Assembly: GCF_900215315.1 (NCBI RefSeq)
Contig: NZ_OBEB01000010.1
Span: 62,001-126,000, forward strand
Reading direction: 5' to 3'
Length of the DNA stretch: 64,000 nt
DNA from: Arsukibacterium tuosuense
GTDB taxonomy: Bacteria > Pseudomonadota > Gammaproteobacteria > Enterobacterales > Alteromonadaceae
Shown here: in pieces, positions 50,992 through 59,214 of the stretch
Position numbering within the stretch: position 1 is the first letter of the stretch
Layout of the letters: each line of letters starts with the position of its first letter
Notes under the pieces: model-generated
The model's database searches: none
Seen by the model: only the letters and a program-made list of their open reading frames with translations
Told to the model about the DNA's origin: nothing
Position numbers and translations under genes: made by a program

Positions 50992-51155
50992 AATGCTCTC
51001 ATTGGCTAAGCAAAGGCAGATTGTCTCAGCTAAGTAACACTTTGCCAACCTTCGCAGGTTTTCAGTCAACACTTCAGGCAGAAAATAACAATAGCTGCTG
51101 CAACAACAACTTAATAGCGCGGTTGAAAACAGCTCAAATTAAAGCCAGCTTTAGG

Positions 51156-51184
51156 TTGATTTTTAACCAGTAGCTGCTTATTGT
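51156..51184 (+). promoter_or_regulatory. sigma70-type promoter of secreted-protein gene
   Basis: TTGATT (51156-51161) and TATTGT (51179-51184) are exactly 17 bp apart and lie 35 bp before the start codon at 51220. Confidence 0.45.
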
Positions 51185-51219
51185 GGGTGCGTAGTAGACG
51201 TAAAATAGATGAGGTAATA

Positions 51220-52113
51220 ATGAAGTATACCCTCTACTGTACCCTGTTGTTATCAATAACAGCTGTGCTGTTTTCCCCGTTCACCAATGCCCAGTCCGGC
51301 AAGTGGTGTGAGTCTGCAGATTCTGGTGCAACCTGTAATAGCTATGTCTCCTATTTTGAAAATGGCGAAGTGTACGGCTATGGCGTTGATAACAATTCGT
51401 TTTACATCGCTACCGGCCACTGGCGCCGGCATGGCGACCAGTTCTGCCAGAATCTGACCTATAAAACTTTTGATATTATTACCGAGTTGCCTTATACCCC
51501 TGACGATCAGAATATCTGTAATAAAGTACTGGAGCAAAACGATACCCGGGTAACGGTGCAAACCGAAGATGGCGGGGTTAAACACTTCTACCGGATAAGT
51601 AACAAACCCGACCACAGCATGACACCGGCCCCAAGCCACCTGGCAGATAACACCGCTAAAGTGAAACCGGGTTTGCTGGCATTGAATGTACCGCCCGGTA
51701 AATTCGGCCTTTACCCGCTACCGCTGGAAATGGCCCCGGCCAGTGTCAGTTTTAATATGTCGCTTACGCCGTTGGCTGTAGAGGATAAGAATGTAACCGC
51801 TTATGCTCATGTGCAAATTGGCGATCCGGATAATGACTATCTGCGGGTATCATTACTGCAGCCGAACCAGGCTGATACGGCGTTGCTGCTGATTGAATAC
51901 ATCATGCCGGGCTATAAACCCTTTCGTAAAGCGCTGGCCAGTGACATTGCACCCGGTGAGTCGGTATTAATTCATTTAGCCTGGCAACCAGATGGCACCA
52001 CTACCATAGGTTATAAAGACCAGACTGTGCAATACGAGCTACCACTGGAGCAATGGCAAAGTTACTTTATGGCGTCTAATACCCAGGCAACCTTTCAGCG
52101 GTTGCCTGAATAA
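51220..52113 (+). CDS. secreted protein of unknown function
   Basis: The 297-aa product has a Sec signal peptide (about 1-24, ending PFTNAQ) and no family that I recognise. The N-terminal half (~25-125) contains five Cys (CESADSGATCNSY, FCQNL, NICNKV), suggesting a disulphide-bonded periplasmic domain. The C-terminal half (~160-295) is beta-rich and lacks Cys. ATG at 51220 has GAGG 6 bases upstream and starts right at the signal peptide; the longer in-frame reading from 51181 would bury it. A promoter fits at 51156-51184. A large hairpin follows the stop. Confidence 0.7.
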   Translation: MKYTLYCTLLLSITAVLFSPFTNAQSGKWCESADSGATCNSYVSYFENGEVYGYGVDNNSFYIATGHWRRHGDQFCQNLTYKTFDIITELPYTPDDQNICNKVLEQNDTRVTVQTEDGGVKHFYRISNKPDHSMTPAPSHLADNTAKVKPGLLALNVPPGKFGLYPLPLEMAPASVSFNMSLTPLAVEDKNVTAYAHVQIGDPDNDYLRVSLLQPNQADTALLLIEYIMPGYKPFRKALASDIAPGESVLIHLAWQPDGTTTIGYKDQTVQYELPLEQWQSYFMASNTQATFQRLPE

Positions 52114-52129
52114 TCGTCTGGCTGCACCA

Positions 52130-52171
52130 CAAAGAATCAGCCTGATCGGAAAAATCAGGTATGATTCTTTG
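52130..52171. other. 42-nt imperfect palindrome (large hairpin)
   Basis: CAAAGAATCA (52130-52139) pairs with TGATTCTTTG (52162-52171), and inside it CCTGAT (52141-52146) pairs with ATCAGG (52154-52159) around a 7-nt loop. In all, 16 base pairs are interrupted by one small internal loop. It lies between two plus-strand genes, 17 bp after one stop and 29 bp before the next start. It could be a terminator without a T-run, or a structured leader of the M48-like gene. Confidence 0.55.
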
Positions 52172-52200
52172 CCATAGTGTCGCTAAAGCTGAGCGCAACC

Positions 52201-52704
52201 ATGCAGGATCTTATCTACCTTCGTCATTACTCTGATAATCTGCAACAGCAGGTACGCCAGTTGCTGGTTGATGATAAGCTGGCTGGCGTTTTACAACAAC
52301 GCTACCCAGAGCAGAGCCATCCGGTGCAAACCGATAAGGCTTTGTACGAGTTAACTATGGCGTTAAAACGGCAATGGCTGAAAAGCAGCGACCCGCTAAG
52401 TAAGGTGGTGTTTGACCCGAAAATTCATGTTATCAATAATGCGTTAGGTACGCATAGCCAAATAAGCAGGGTGCAGGGCGGCAAGCTGAAAAGCAAAAAC
52501 GAGATAAGAGTGGCCGCTTTATTAAAGCAACTGCCGCTGCCGCTATTACAAATGGTAGTGGTGCATGAACTGGCGCACTTAAAAGAAAAAGATCACAACA
52601 AAGCTTTTTATAAACTCTGCCTGCATATGGAGCCAGCCTATCACCAGTTAGAGCTGGATTTACGCCTGTATCTTACCTTGCAGGAACACACCACTACTGC
52701 TTAG
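52201..52704 (+). CDS. M48/YgjP-like zinc metallopeptidase-fold protein
   Basis: The 167-aa protein has the zinc site HELAHLKEKDHNKAFY (HExxH followed by His), as in the YgjP/DUF45 group of small cytoplasmic metal-dependent hydrolases. A preceding VVFDPKIHVINNALGTHSQISRVQGGKLKSK-type beta region is also typical, but only the motif is used here for the call. ATG at 52201 is chosen over an in-frame GTG at 52177. The stop overlaps the convergent NERD gene stop by 4 bp. Confidence 0.75.
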   Translation: MQDLIYLRHYSDNLQQQVRQLLVDDKLAGVLQQRYPEQSHPVQTDKALYELTMALKRQWLKSSDPLSKVVFDPKIHVINNALGTHSQISRVQGGKLKSKNEIRVAALLKQLPLPLLQMVVVHELAHLKEKDHNKAFYKLCLHMEPAYHQLELDLRLYLTLQEHTTTA

Positions 52705-53912
52705 TTGGCGGTGCTGGCCTGACGTAACAAAGCCGCAAAACGGTTTAACTGCTCATCATCAAAGCAGGGTTCGTCGAACTTTTTCAGATAAGCCGGCGCG
52801 GTATCAACATAGGTTACATTTGCCGGCATGTCAGTTTTAAACTGGGCCACCCGGCTGAACGCTACCACTGAATGCACATGCTGCGCCAAATCCGTCCCCT
52901 GCAGCTGTAAATGATGCTTTATCGCCTCAACATGTTTAAAATTCTGATGTAGCGGGTTCATAAACTGTTTTTTGCTGCCAAAGTACTGGCGCATCCAGTT
53001 AGCCTCTGCCACATTGCCGTAAATATTGCCGCGATAGCCTTTCACCATAATGACAAAAATACCAAAGGGGCTTAGCACCAGGTGATCAACCACCACCAAC
53101 TCTTCTTTTGCGGTCAGTAATTTCAGTTTACGGAAATGACGATAACCACGGGCTAAACGCCAGCGCAACAGCCGATTTAATTTGTATTCTGCAAACACAC
53201 CTTTAAAGCCCGGCAGGTTAAGACCAAGCCAGTTGGTCAGCAAAAATACCGCCAGTAAAAACGCAAATATATTAGCAATAATCAACGGCAGGTTAGTCAA
53301 AATGGAATTTAGCAGGTTATCCCACTGCCACCAGTCGCCAACCATTGGCTCTGCATCTGCCGGAACAACCACCGGCACGGGTAGCATTGTGTCAGCTAAT
53401 TCGCCCTCAGCCACTAGCCGTTTCTCAGCGTCAACCGGCTGATCTGTTGCAGGTTTAGCCTGCAGTAATTGCTCTGCTACTGCTGCTGGCGTTGCTAAGG
53501 ATTTTGCGACCTGGCTGGTATCAACTTCTCTGATTTCAGGCTTTGTGGTGGCAGGCTCAGTTGTTTCAGAGGCAGTCGTCTCTGTTGCTGACACTTCAGG
53601 TTTTGTTGCCGCAGGTTCTGCCGGCTCAACCACCACCGGATCTGGTTCACGGGGTGCCGGTCTGATTGGTGTGGTATCGCGACGGGCTTCTGTTTCTGGC
53701 GGCACCGCTCTGGTTGGCTTGCGACATTTTTTATCGTATTCACTTTTGGCATTGCGATAGCTACTGCTTTGCGGCATGTGACTAAAGCGCTCTACCTGCT
53801 GGTCCAGCAAAATACAGGCACCCTCAGAATACTGCTGCAGGCCCGGTGCCGAAACAGAAATCAGCAATAACAGCGGTAAAAAATATCGCATCCAGCGCAT
53901 AACGTGTCTCAT
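52701..53912 (-). CDS. membrane-anchored NERD domain protein
   Basis: The 403-aa protein begins with a signal or anchor helix (~8-24), then a short Cys-containing region (C32, C63) and a long low-complexity stretch rich in Pro, Glu, Thr and Ala (~65-185). A membrane helix (~205-228) and a C-terminal NERD domain (~240-360; ELVVVDHLVLSPFGIFVIMVKGY, NIYGNV, NPLHQNFKHVEAIK) follow. NERD is a nuclease-related domain of uncertain activity, here with KGYRGNIYG at the second conserved block. The charged linker and the topology suggest a periplasmic N-terminal part and a cytoplasmic NERD domain. It is convergent with the M48-like gene. Confidence 0.85.
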   Translation of the reverse strand: MRHVMRWMRYFLPLLLLISVSAPGLQQYSEGACILLDQQVERFSHMPQSSSYRNAKSEYDKKCRKPTRAVPPETEARRDTTPIRPAPREPDPVVVEPAEPAATKPEVSATETTASETTEPATTKPEIREVDTSQVAKSLATPAAVAEQLLQAKPATDQPVDAEKRLVAEGELADTMLPVPVVVPADAEPMVGDWWQWDNLLNSILTNLPLIIANIFAFLLAVFLLTNWLGLNLPGFKGVFAEYKLNRLLRWRLARGYRHFRKLKLLTAKEELVVVDHLVLSPFGIFVIMVKGYRGNIYGNVAEANWMRQYFGSKKQFMNPLHQNFKHVEAIKHHLQLQGTDLAQHVHSVVAFSRVAQFKTDMPANVTYVDTAPAYLKKFDEPCFDDEQLNRFAALLRQASTAN

Positions 53913-54114
53913 CGTAAATGTTAACTGATGCTAGCAAGGGAATCATCATGCAGCAATAGCTGTTTTATCGGCAAGTTGGTAAATCGCTGACTTCATTTGC
54001 GACCCTATAGCAGATAAATTTGCTGCATTATCATTACTAAACAGTATGCAAGGACTTAACGAGTAGTGTATGTTTAATTAAGTTTTTGCCGTTATAGTGA
54101 GGATGCGCGGAACG

Positions 54115-54867
54115 ATGAAGTGGACAGGTTATTATTGTTGCGCCCTGGTATGGGCTCTTGTTATAGCTTCTGAAGCTCATGCCGTCCCAACCGGCTACCA
54201 CTTTTATACCGAGCATCTGCCACCCTACAGTTATATGCAAGATGACCGCGTTACCGGCATCAATGCCGAGTTGGTGTCCACCCTTTGCCAACGCCTGGAA
54301 CTCTCCTGCACCATAAGCATACTGCCCTGGCGCCGGGCATTCGGCCAGGCTCAGCGAGAGCAAAACAGTGGCGTATTTTCCACCACCAGAGCTGAAGATC
54401 GCGAAGCACTGTTTAAGTGGGTTGGGCCTATCGCCACTGACCATGGCTATGTTTTTCGTTTAAGAGACCGGACAGAGATTAACCCGACGAATTTAGAGCA
54501 AGCGAAAAACTACGTGCTGGCCGTATCACGTGGTGGTCGACTGGAAACGTATTTTCAGCACCATGGTTTTAGCTACGACACTAATATGATGGGGTTTTCT
54601 ACCAGAACAGAGCCGATACCCTTGTTTCTGGCAAAAAAGATAGATTTACTGGCGGGTTCAAAACGGGCGCTTGCCAGCTGGATGAACGAGCATAATATGC
54701 CAGCAGATACGGCAGAGCCATTATTCAGGCTAAACAATGTTGGCGAACATTACCTGGCACTTAACCTGCAATTTCCGGCAACTGTCGCCACAAAACTACA
54801 AAGTGAATTAGACAAGATGCGCCAAAGCGGCGAATTAGCGGCGTTAATTGAGCGTTATCAGGGATAA
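54115..54867 (+). CDS. periplasmic solute-binding-like protein (SBP_bac_3)
   Basis: The 250-aa protein has a signal peptide (about 1-23, ending ASEAHA) and the type-3 solute-binding fold: YTEHLPPYSYMQDDRVTGINAEL, then LPWRRAFGQAQREQNSG, FSTTRAEDREALFKWVGPI and the C-terminal MRQSGELAALIERY. No ABC permease or ATPase is adjacent. This orphan type is common in Alteromonadales, and its ligand is unknown. The start is uncertain: ATG at 54115 follows GGAACG and begins the hydrophobic signal; an in-frame ATG at 54103 and GTG at 54097 are alternatives. Confidence 0.8.
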   Translation: MKWTGYYCCALVWALVIASEAHAVPTGYHFYTEHLPPYSYMQDDRVTGINAELVSTLCQRLELSCTISILPWRRAFGQAQREQNSGVFSTTRAEDREALFKWVGPIATDHGYVFRLRDRTEINPTNLEQAKNYVLAVSRGGRLETYFQHHGFSYDTNMMGFSTRTEPIPLFLAKKIDLLAGSKRALASWMNEHNMPADTAEPLFRLNNVGEHYLALNLQFPATVATKLQSELDKMRQSGELAALIERYQG

Positions 54868-54905
54868 ATCAACGTAACCCGTCGTTTATCCCTGACTTCG
54901 CCGGT

Positions 54906-55658
54906 TTAGTCGTTAATTTTTACCGGGCCATTAATGGCATTTATTTTTAAGCCGCCCGAGCCACTATCCAGTATCGTCAGGCCACCGGCACCATTAACAT
55001 TAATATCGCCCGAACCATCATCAATGGTTACTACACCACCAATATCGCTGATATTTAAATCACCGGAGCCATCCTCAACGGTTACGTTGCCCTGTACCTG
55101 ACGAATATCTGCATCGCCCGAACCATCTTCCAGGGTCAAGTTGCCGCTAAGCCTGGCAATAAACAAATCTCCGGAGCCATCTACTACTGTGGCATTATTC
55201 CCGCCACTAATCCGCAGCGCACCTGAGCCATCTTCAATATTCAGATCGCCCTGTAAGCCCCGGATTTCAGCATCACCAGAGCCATCATCCAGAGTTAGTG
55301 CCAGCCGGGCCGGCACCTTTACAACGACATCAATATAAGGACTGTTGCCACTGTAAAGCCCACTGGCAAAACCGGCTTCCAGCACAGCGTCATTACCACG
55401 GCGGATCAGCGACAAACGGATATCGTCACTATCGTAATAATAAATACTGGCTTGCAGCTCAATAAGCTCACGCCCTTCTTCGCCGATTATCTCCAGCTTA
55501 CCGGCACCAGTGTCAGCCACCAACTGGCTGATATCAGCGCCACTGAGGCTGAGGCTCCGCTCCTCATGCAGCCTGTCGCCCGCATGACCATTGCCAACAT
55601 AGATTACACAACCACTTAACAGCACTGCGGCTGTGATACTGAGTATTCCGCCTTTCAT
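54906..55658 (-). CDS. DGSGD-repeat lipoprotein, DUF4097/beta-helix-like
   Basis: The 250-aa product has a lipoprotein signal (LLSGC, Cys about residue 17), a non-repeated region (~25-115), and then seven repeats of about 17-19 residues, each centred on a [DE]DGSGD-like turn (LDDGSGDAEI, IEDGSGALRI, VVDGSGDLFI, LEDGSGDADI, VEDGSGDLNI, IDDGSGDINV, LDSGSGGLKI). This spacing predicts a stacked beta-solenoid with an acidic edge, as in DUF4097/DUF2807 proteins. The function is unknown; such proteins may act at the envelope. Monocistronic. Confidence 0.8.
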   Translation of the reverse strand: MKGGILSITAAVLLSGCVIYVGNGHAGDRLHEERSLSLSGADISQLVADTGAGKLEIIGEEGRELIELQASIYYYDSDDIRLSLIRRGNDAVLEAGFASGLYSGNSPYIDVVVKVPARLALTLDDGSGDAEIRGLQGDLNIEDGSGALRISGGNNATVVDGSGDLFIARLSGNLTLEDGSGDADIRQVQGNVTVEDGSGDLNISDIGGVVTIDDGSGDINVNGAGGLTILDSGSGGLKINAINGPVKIND

Positions 55659-55836
55659 ATTGCATCCTTTTTTTCGTTGTTATACCAAGCTTATCACCGG
55701 CCACTGAAGCAAAATAAATGCCTGAATTAAATTAACTTAACATTCAATATCTTAGACGGAAACAACTCACCAGGCATGTGGCAAAATGCACTATTATCTG
55801 GTGGATTTGGCTAAGTAAAGGTCGCAAACCGAAGGC

Positions 55837-56424
55837 TTAACGGAACTGAAACCAAAGCCAGCCAGCCACCAGCAGCAATAATAACGCCCCAATTTGTTTT
55901 GAATAGCGCCGCCACAGCTGCATTGCCCTCTTCCCGGCAAAGTGCACCAGCACAACCAGACCGTAATAACGGGTGGCTCGTGATAAGCCAACTGCCAGTA
56001 AAAACAGCAGAAAGGAATAAGCGGTGGCACCAGCGGCGAGCATGGCAATTTGTAACGGGGTCGGGGTAATGCCTACTGCGAGGATCGCTTTAAAACCGTT
56101 GTCTTCAATTTCGTTGCTGAAGCTGTCGAAGGCGTCAGCGCCGCCAAACAACCCCACCAGGGTATCACCCCATTGCTCCATGGCCAGTACACCCAGCCAG
56201 TACCCCAGCGCGGCGGCAGTAAGGTTGCCTGCCAGCGCTACAGTAGCAATAGTCCAGCGTCGGCGGTCCTGGCTTAACATCCACGGAATTAAAATGGCTT
56301 CAATCGGTATCGGTATGATCAGGGTCTCAGCCATCGACAGCATAAATAACAATGGCAAAGCATAAGAAGAGCGATCCAGCCGGTCGAGCCAGGTCTCGGC
56401 CGACAATGCTTTTGAATGCATCAT
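55837..56424 (-). CDS. yqaA: YqaA-family inner-membrane protein (DedA/VTT-like)
   Basis: The 195-aa protein belongs to the YqaA branch of the SNARE-associated/VTT family. Seen: hydrophobic helices at ~25-50, 60-85, 110-140 and 175-192; ETLIIPIPIEAILIP near the start; and GITPTPLQIAMLAAGAT (a re-entrant-loop-like Pro-rich segment). DedA relatives flip lipids or support membrane potential; YqaA itself is uncharacterised. It stands alone between the DGSGD lipoprotein and the PepSY gene. Confidence 0.85.
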   Translation of the reverse strand: MMHSKALSAETWLDRLDRSSYALPLLFMLSMAETLIIPIPIEAILIPWMLSQDRRRWTIATVALAGNLTAAALGYWLGVLAMEQWGDTLVGLFGGADAFDSFSNEIEDNGFKAILAVGITPTPLQIAMLAAGATAYSFLLFLLAVGLSRATRYYGLVVLVHFAGKRAMQLWRRYSKQIGALLLLLVAGWLWFQFR

Positions 56425-56608
56425 AAAGTCGTATGCCGCTCCATAATTTTACATTTCGGCAAAGTATAGCGAAATTCATGTCATTGCCAAACGCAGTGTC
56501 GGATCGGGCCTGCTGCAGACATCTCAGCGTCAGGCAGCAAGATGTTGCTTTACAATACTGCGGGTTTTCTGGTTTGATAAATCATCAGCTACTGAAGAAT
56601 AATAATAA

Positions 56609-57337
56609 ATGTTTAAATTTTTTCGCAGCCTGCATAACTGGCTGGGCCTTATCCTGGTTGTGCAAATTACCCTCTGGTTTTTAAGTGGCCTTATTATGTC
56701 CATCCTTCCGATAGAGCAGGTGCGGGGCGAACATTTGCGTCAGTTTGTCAGTACCCAGTGGCAACAAGCAAGTGTAAGCCCGCAGCAGGTGCTGCAGCAG
56801 CACGGCGCCAAGGCCAGCCTGAGCCTGAGTCAACAGCTAAGCTGGCAGAATGACCAGCTTACTGCAACACCGGCGTATCTGGTGAATGAAGCCACAAAGG
56901 TTTATCGCTACAGCGCGGTTAGCGGAGAGTTGTTGCCAGAGCTGGCTGAACCGGAAATCCGTACCCTGGCCCTGGCGCAGTATCAGGGCGACGGTGAGCT
57001 ACTAGCAGCCCAACTTCTGCAGCAACTGCCACAGGAAGTAGGACACCTGCCTGCGCCGTTATGGCAAATACAATTTGCCGACAGCAACAACAGCCGCTTT
57101 TATCTCGACCCGGCTACCGGCGCAGTAATGCGGGTACGCACCGACAACTGGCGCTGGTTCGACTTTTTCTGGATGTTACATATTATGGATTATCAGGATC
57201 GCAGTAACTTTAATAACCCACTGCTTATCACCTTTTCGGCCAGCGCTCTGCTGTTTACCCTGAGCGGCATGGTGTTGTTATGGCGGCGATTCAGGCCACG
57301 CAGATCCAAAAAAGCAGCGCTAACAATCAACGACTAA
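56609..57337 (+). CDS. PepSY-domain membrane protein
   Basis: The 242-aa protein has a short N-terminal cytoplasmic part, TM1 (~10-30; LHNWLGLILVVQITLWFLSGLIM), a periplasmic PepSY-like region (~35-185; FYLDPATGAVMRV is typical of PepSY ends), and TM2 (~205-228). The histidines LHNW and WMLHIMDY sit at the membrane faces, like the haem ligands of the PiuB/PepSY reductase family. It may be a small redox partner for iron or flavin systems. Monocistronic here; no TonB-receptor neighbour. Confidence 0.8.
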   Translation: MFKFFRSLHNWLGLILVVQITLWFLSGLIMSILPIEQVRGEHLRQFVSTQWQQASVSPQQVLQQHGAKASLSLSQQLSWQNDQLTATPAYLVNEATKVYRYSAVSGELLPELAEPEIRTLALAQYQGDGELLAAQLLQQLPQEVGHLPAPLWQIQFADSNNSRFYLDPATGAVMRVRTDNWRWFDFFWMLHIMDYQDRSNFNNPLLITFSASALLFTLSGMVLLWRRFRPRRSKKAALTIND

Positions 57338-57455
57338 ACAACCCGCTGGAGTGGCAATGCTACATTGTGATTTGCATGATTATATCGAGATTGTCTGCCT
57401 TTACCGCCCCTCGGACACAAAATCATTAACATAAAAAGTTAAATGTAAATTTAAT

Positions 57456-57484
57456 TTGAATAAATAAGGTGTCGCGTTTAGAAT
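57456..57484 (+). promoter_or_regulatory. sigma70-type promoter of unknown membrane-protein pair
   Basis: TTGAAT (57456-57461) and TAGAAT (57479-57484) are exactly 17 bp apart, with a 5-of-6 match at the -10. The start codon at 57521 is 36 bp further on, with AAGGA upstream. Confidence 0.6.
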
Positions 57485-57520
57485 CCTTTAGATAATGTAT
57501 GCCTATCTTAAGGAATTTTT

Positions 57521-58396
57521 ATGCTGACGGATCAACAAAAACGTTGTATGCAACGGGTGATTCAAGACAACCAACACGAGGTTTGTGTTATTTCACCAGA
57601 AATGATGGATGAAATTGTAAATAGCCAGGCAGCAAGAGGGAATACCGAGGCAAAAACGCTTTGGGAGCAGATAAAAGGTAGTATTGAGTTCGGCGCGAAC
57701 TACCTCGCCTTAGGTGGAGATATGACTAAACTGGCGCAGCTGGGCTATGCTCTTGGTGGCTTAGGGCAGGCATATGTAAAATCATACAATGGCAAGTCTT
57801 ATATCATTCTCAAAGGCCATGCCGGGTTACGCAGAATACTTACCGGTACACGCTATCTGGCAAATAATACTCAGGTAATGGCTCTGGGGTTAGGTAAGCA
57901 TGCTGCACAAGCTGCTGTCAGATCAGGTGGAATTCTTACCGTTGTATTGGTTGGCGCTTACCGAATTGCCGATTTCTTTTTAAGCGACGAGGCGACGTTA
58001 ACTCAGCTGATTGGCTACTTAGCTGTCGATGTCGTAAAAGTCGCAATTACCGCAGGTGTAGCCTGGGGCGCTATTGCAGTAGGCGCAGCTATAGGTATTG
58101 CGGTTGGCCCTATAGCTGCTGTGGTGCTGGTAGGCTTGGCATTAACTCCAGCCCTTAACTATTTGGATGAACGCTTCGGCATATCAGATAAAGTTGTCAA
58201 AGGATTAGAAGAGCTTTCTGAAAGATCACAGAATTATGCTCAACAGTTGCGCCGGGATATCCAGAACAGAGCATCGCAAGCTGCTTCACGGGCTGCAAAG
58301 CCAGTGCTTGACTACGTTGTTGACTCTGCACGAAGAATTATTATTGATGCCGCTAAACATCAATTAGATCGCTTTCTATCGCCAAGGCTGTATTAA
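57521..58396 (+). CDS. unknown protein with Gly/Ala-rich hydrophobic core
   Basis: I cannot name the family of this 291-aa protein with confidence. It has a soluble N-terminal part (~1-130; short blocks KSYNGKSYIILKGHAGLRRI and GTRYLANNTQVMALGLG) and a hydrophobic region with three or four segments (~133-153, 161-182, 183-210) unusually rich in Gly, Ala and Val. An amphipathic helical C-terminal tail (~220-291) is rich in Arg, Gln and Ala. No signal peptide is seen. The block order recalls predicted membrane-active or pore-forming effectors. The next gene starts on its stop codon (TAATG). Its own promoter is at 57456-57484. Confidence 0.6.
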   Translation: MLTDQQKRCMQRVIQDNQHEVCVISPEMMDEIVNSQAARGNTEAKTLWEQIKGSIEFGANYLALGGDMTKLAQLGYALGGLGQAYVKSYNGKSYIILKGHAGLRRILTGTRYLANNTQVMALGLGKHAAQAAVRSGGILTVVLVGAYRIADFFLSDEATLTQLIGYLAVDVVKVAITAGVAWGAIAVGAAIGIAVGPIAAVVLVGLALTPALNYLDERFGISDKVVKGLEELSERSQNYAQQLRRDIQNRASQAASRAAKPVLDYVVDSARRIIIDAAKHQLDRFLSPRLY

Positions 58397-58926
58397 TGCA
58401 AAAAGATGAGAACGAACTGGCACCGTGGCAACTTGCCATGGGTTTGGCGGTGTTTGCGCTGCTAACAGCTTTTGGCTTTGGCTACTTTAGTTACTACTTT
58501 TTGGTATTAGTGAATGGGCTGCTTACTGATGCCGCGGCAGTAACTATAAACAAAGGTGCCTTCTACTGTTTAGGCGCAGCATTAATTGGCAGCATGTTGT
58601 TGTACTTTGGCGGGCGAAAATTGCAGGGTAAAGCTGTAACGGCCAGGCAAAATAAGCAGGCGAGTCTGGTATTTTTTATCGGGCTGGGCCTGGCGGTAAT
58701 TTTGCCACAACTTATTCACTACCCTTCCGCCAGTTACCTGCAAGCGCAGGGATATAGCGAATGTGAGTTGCAATCACGCCAGTGGTTACACGACAAGGTA
58801 ATGGTTTATACCAGTACCCCAGAGCACTGCATTGAGCTGACGCGTGCCGAATGTGAAGAGTCTCCAGAGCGACAAAAATGCCGGTTATTGCCGCAGTTTA
58901 GTACCAATAAACCTTTATCTGGTTAG
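58396..58926 (+). CDS. unknown three-helix membrane protein, coupled to upstream gene
   Basis: The 176-aa protein has three membrane helices (~15-38, 50-72, 88-107) and a C-terminal domain of about 65 residues with four Cys (YSECELQ, HCIELTRAECEESPERQKC). An even number of Cys near helix ends suggests a periplasmic disulphide-bonded domain. Its ATG overlaps the upstream stop by one base, so the two proteins are made together. This is a common layout for toxin-immunity pairs, but no secretion genes are nearby, and the role is a guess. Confidence 0.6.
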   Translation: MQKDENELAPWQLAMGLAVFALLTAFGFGYFSYYFLVLVNGLLTDAAAVTINKGAFYCLGAALIGSMLLYFGGRKLQGKAVTARQNKQASLVFFIGLGLAVILPQLIHYPSASYLQAQGYSECELQSRQWLHDKVMVYTSTPEHCIELTRAECEESPERQKCRLLPQFSTNKPLSG

Positions 58927-59140
58927 CCGGTTAAATTAAATCCCTATCCGTCAGGCCAATTGGTGTTTGAATACTGGCAGTATCAGTAACAGCGAGTAAC
59001 AGCGGTGGTTTTTAGCCCAGCAGCAATTTAATTTTGATCTGGCACTAATTTTCGACCCTAATTTTCTGAAATATGAGCTTTGATATATGAGCACTTTGTT
59101 ATCTGAGGTGTTATTTAAGAGTGGTGAAGTGAGAGAGTGA

Positions 59141-59171
59141 GATGCATGAGGCACTATGTACCTCATACATC
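59141..59171. terminator. hairpin between convergent transcripts
   Basis: GATGCATGAGG (59141-59151) pairs with CCTCATACATC (59161-59171) with one mismatch around a 9-nt loop. On the plus strand TATTTTC follows. It lies between the stop of the unknown membrane pair (58926) and that of the TonB receptor (59215), so it may end both transcripts. The rest of the 288-bp gap shows nothing recognisable. Confidence 0.5.
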
Positions 59172-59214
59172 TATTTTCGACGCTATAATTTCACGTTAAT
59201 TTTACGTGTTCACC

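Noticed and set aside
57506..57514. CTTAAGGAA before the unknown membrane pair as a sixth regulon box
   Set aside because: Only one half-site is present, and the AAGGA within it is the ribosome-binding site of the gene at 57521.
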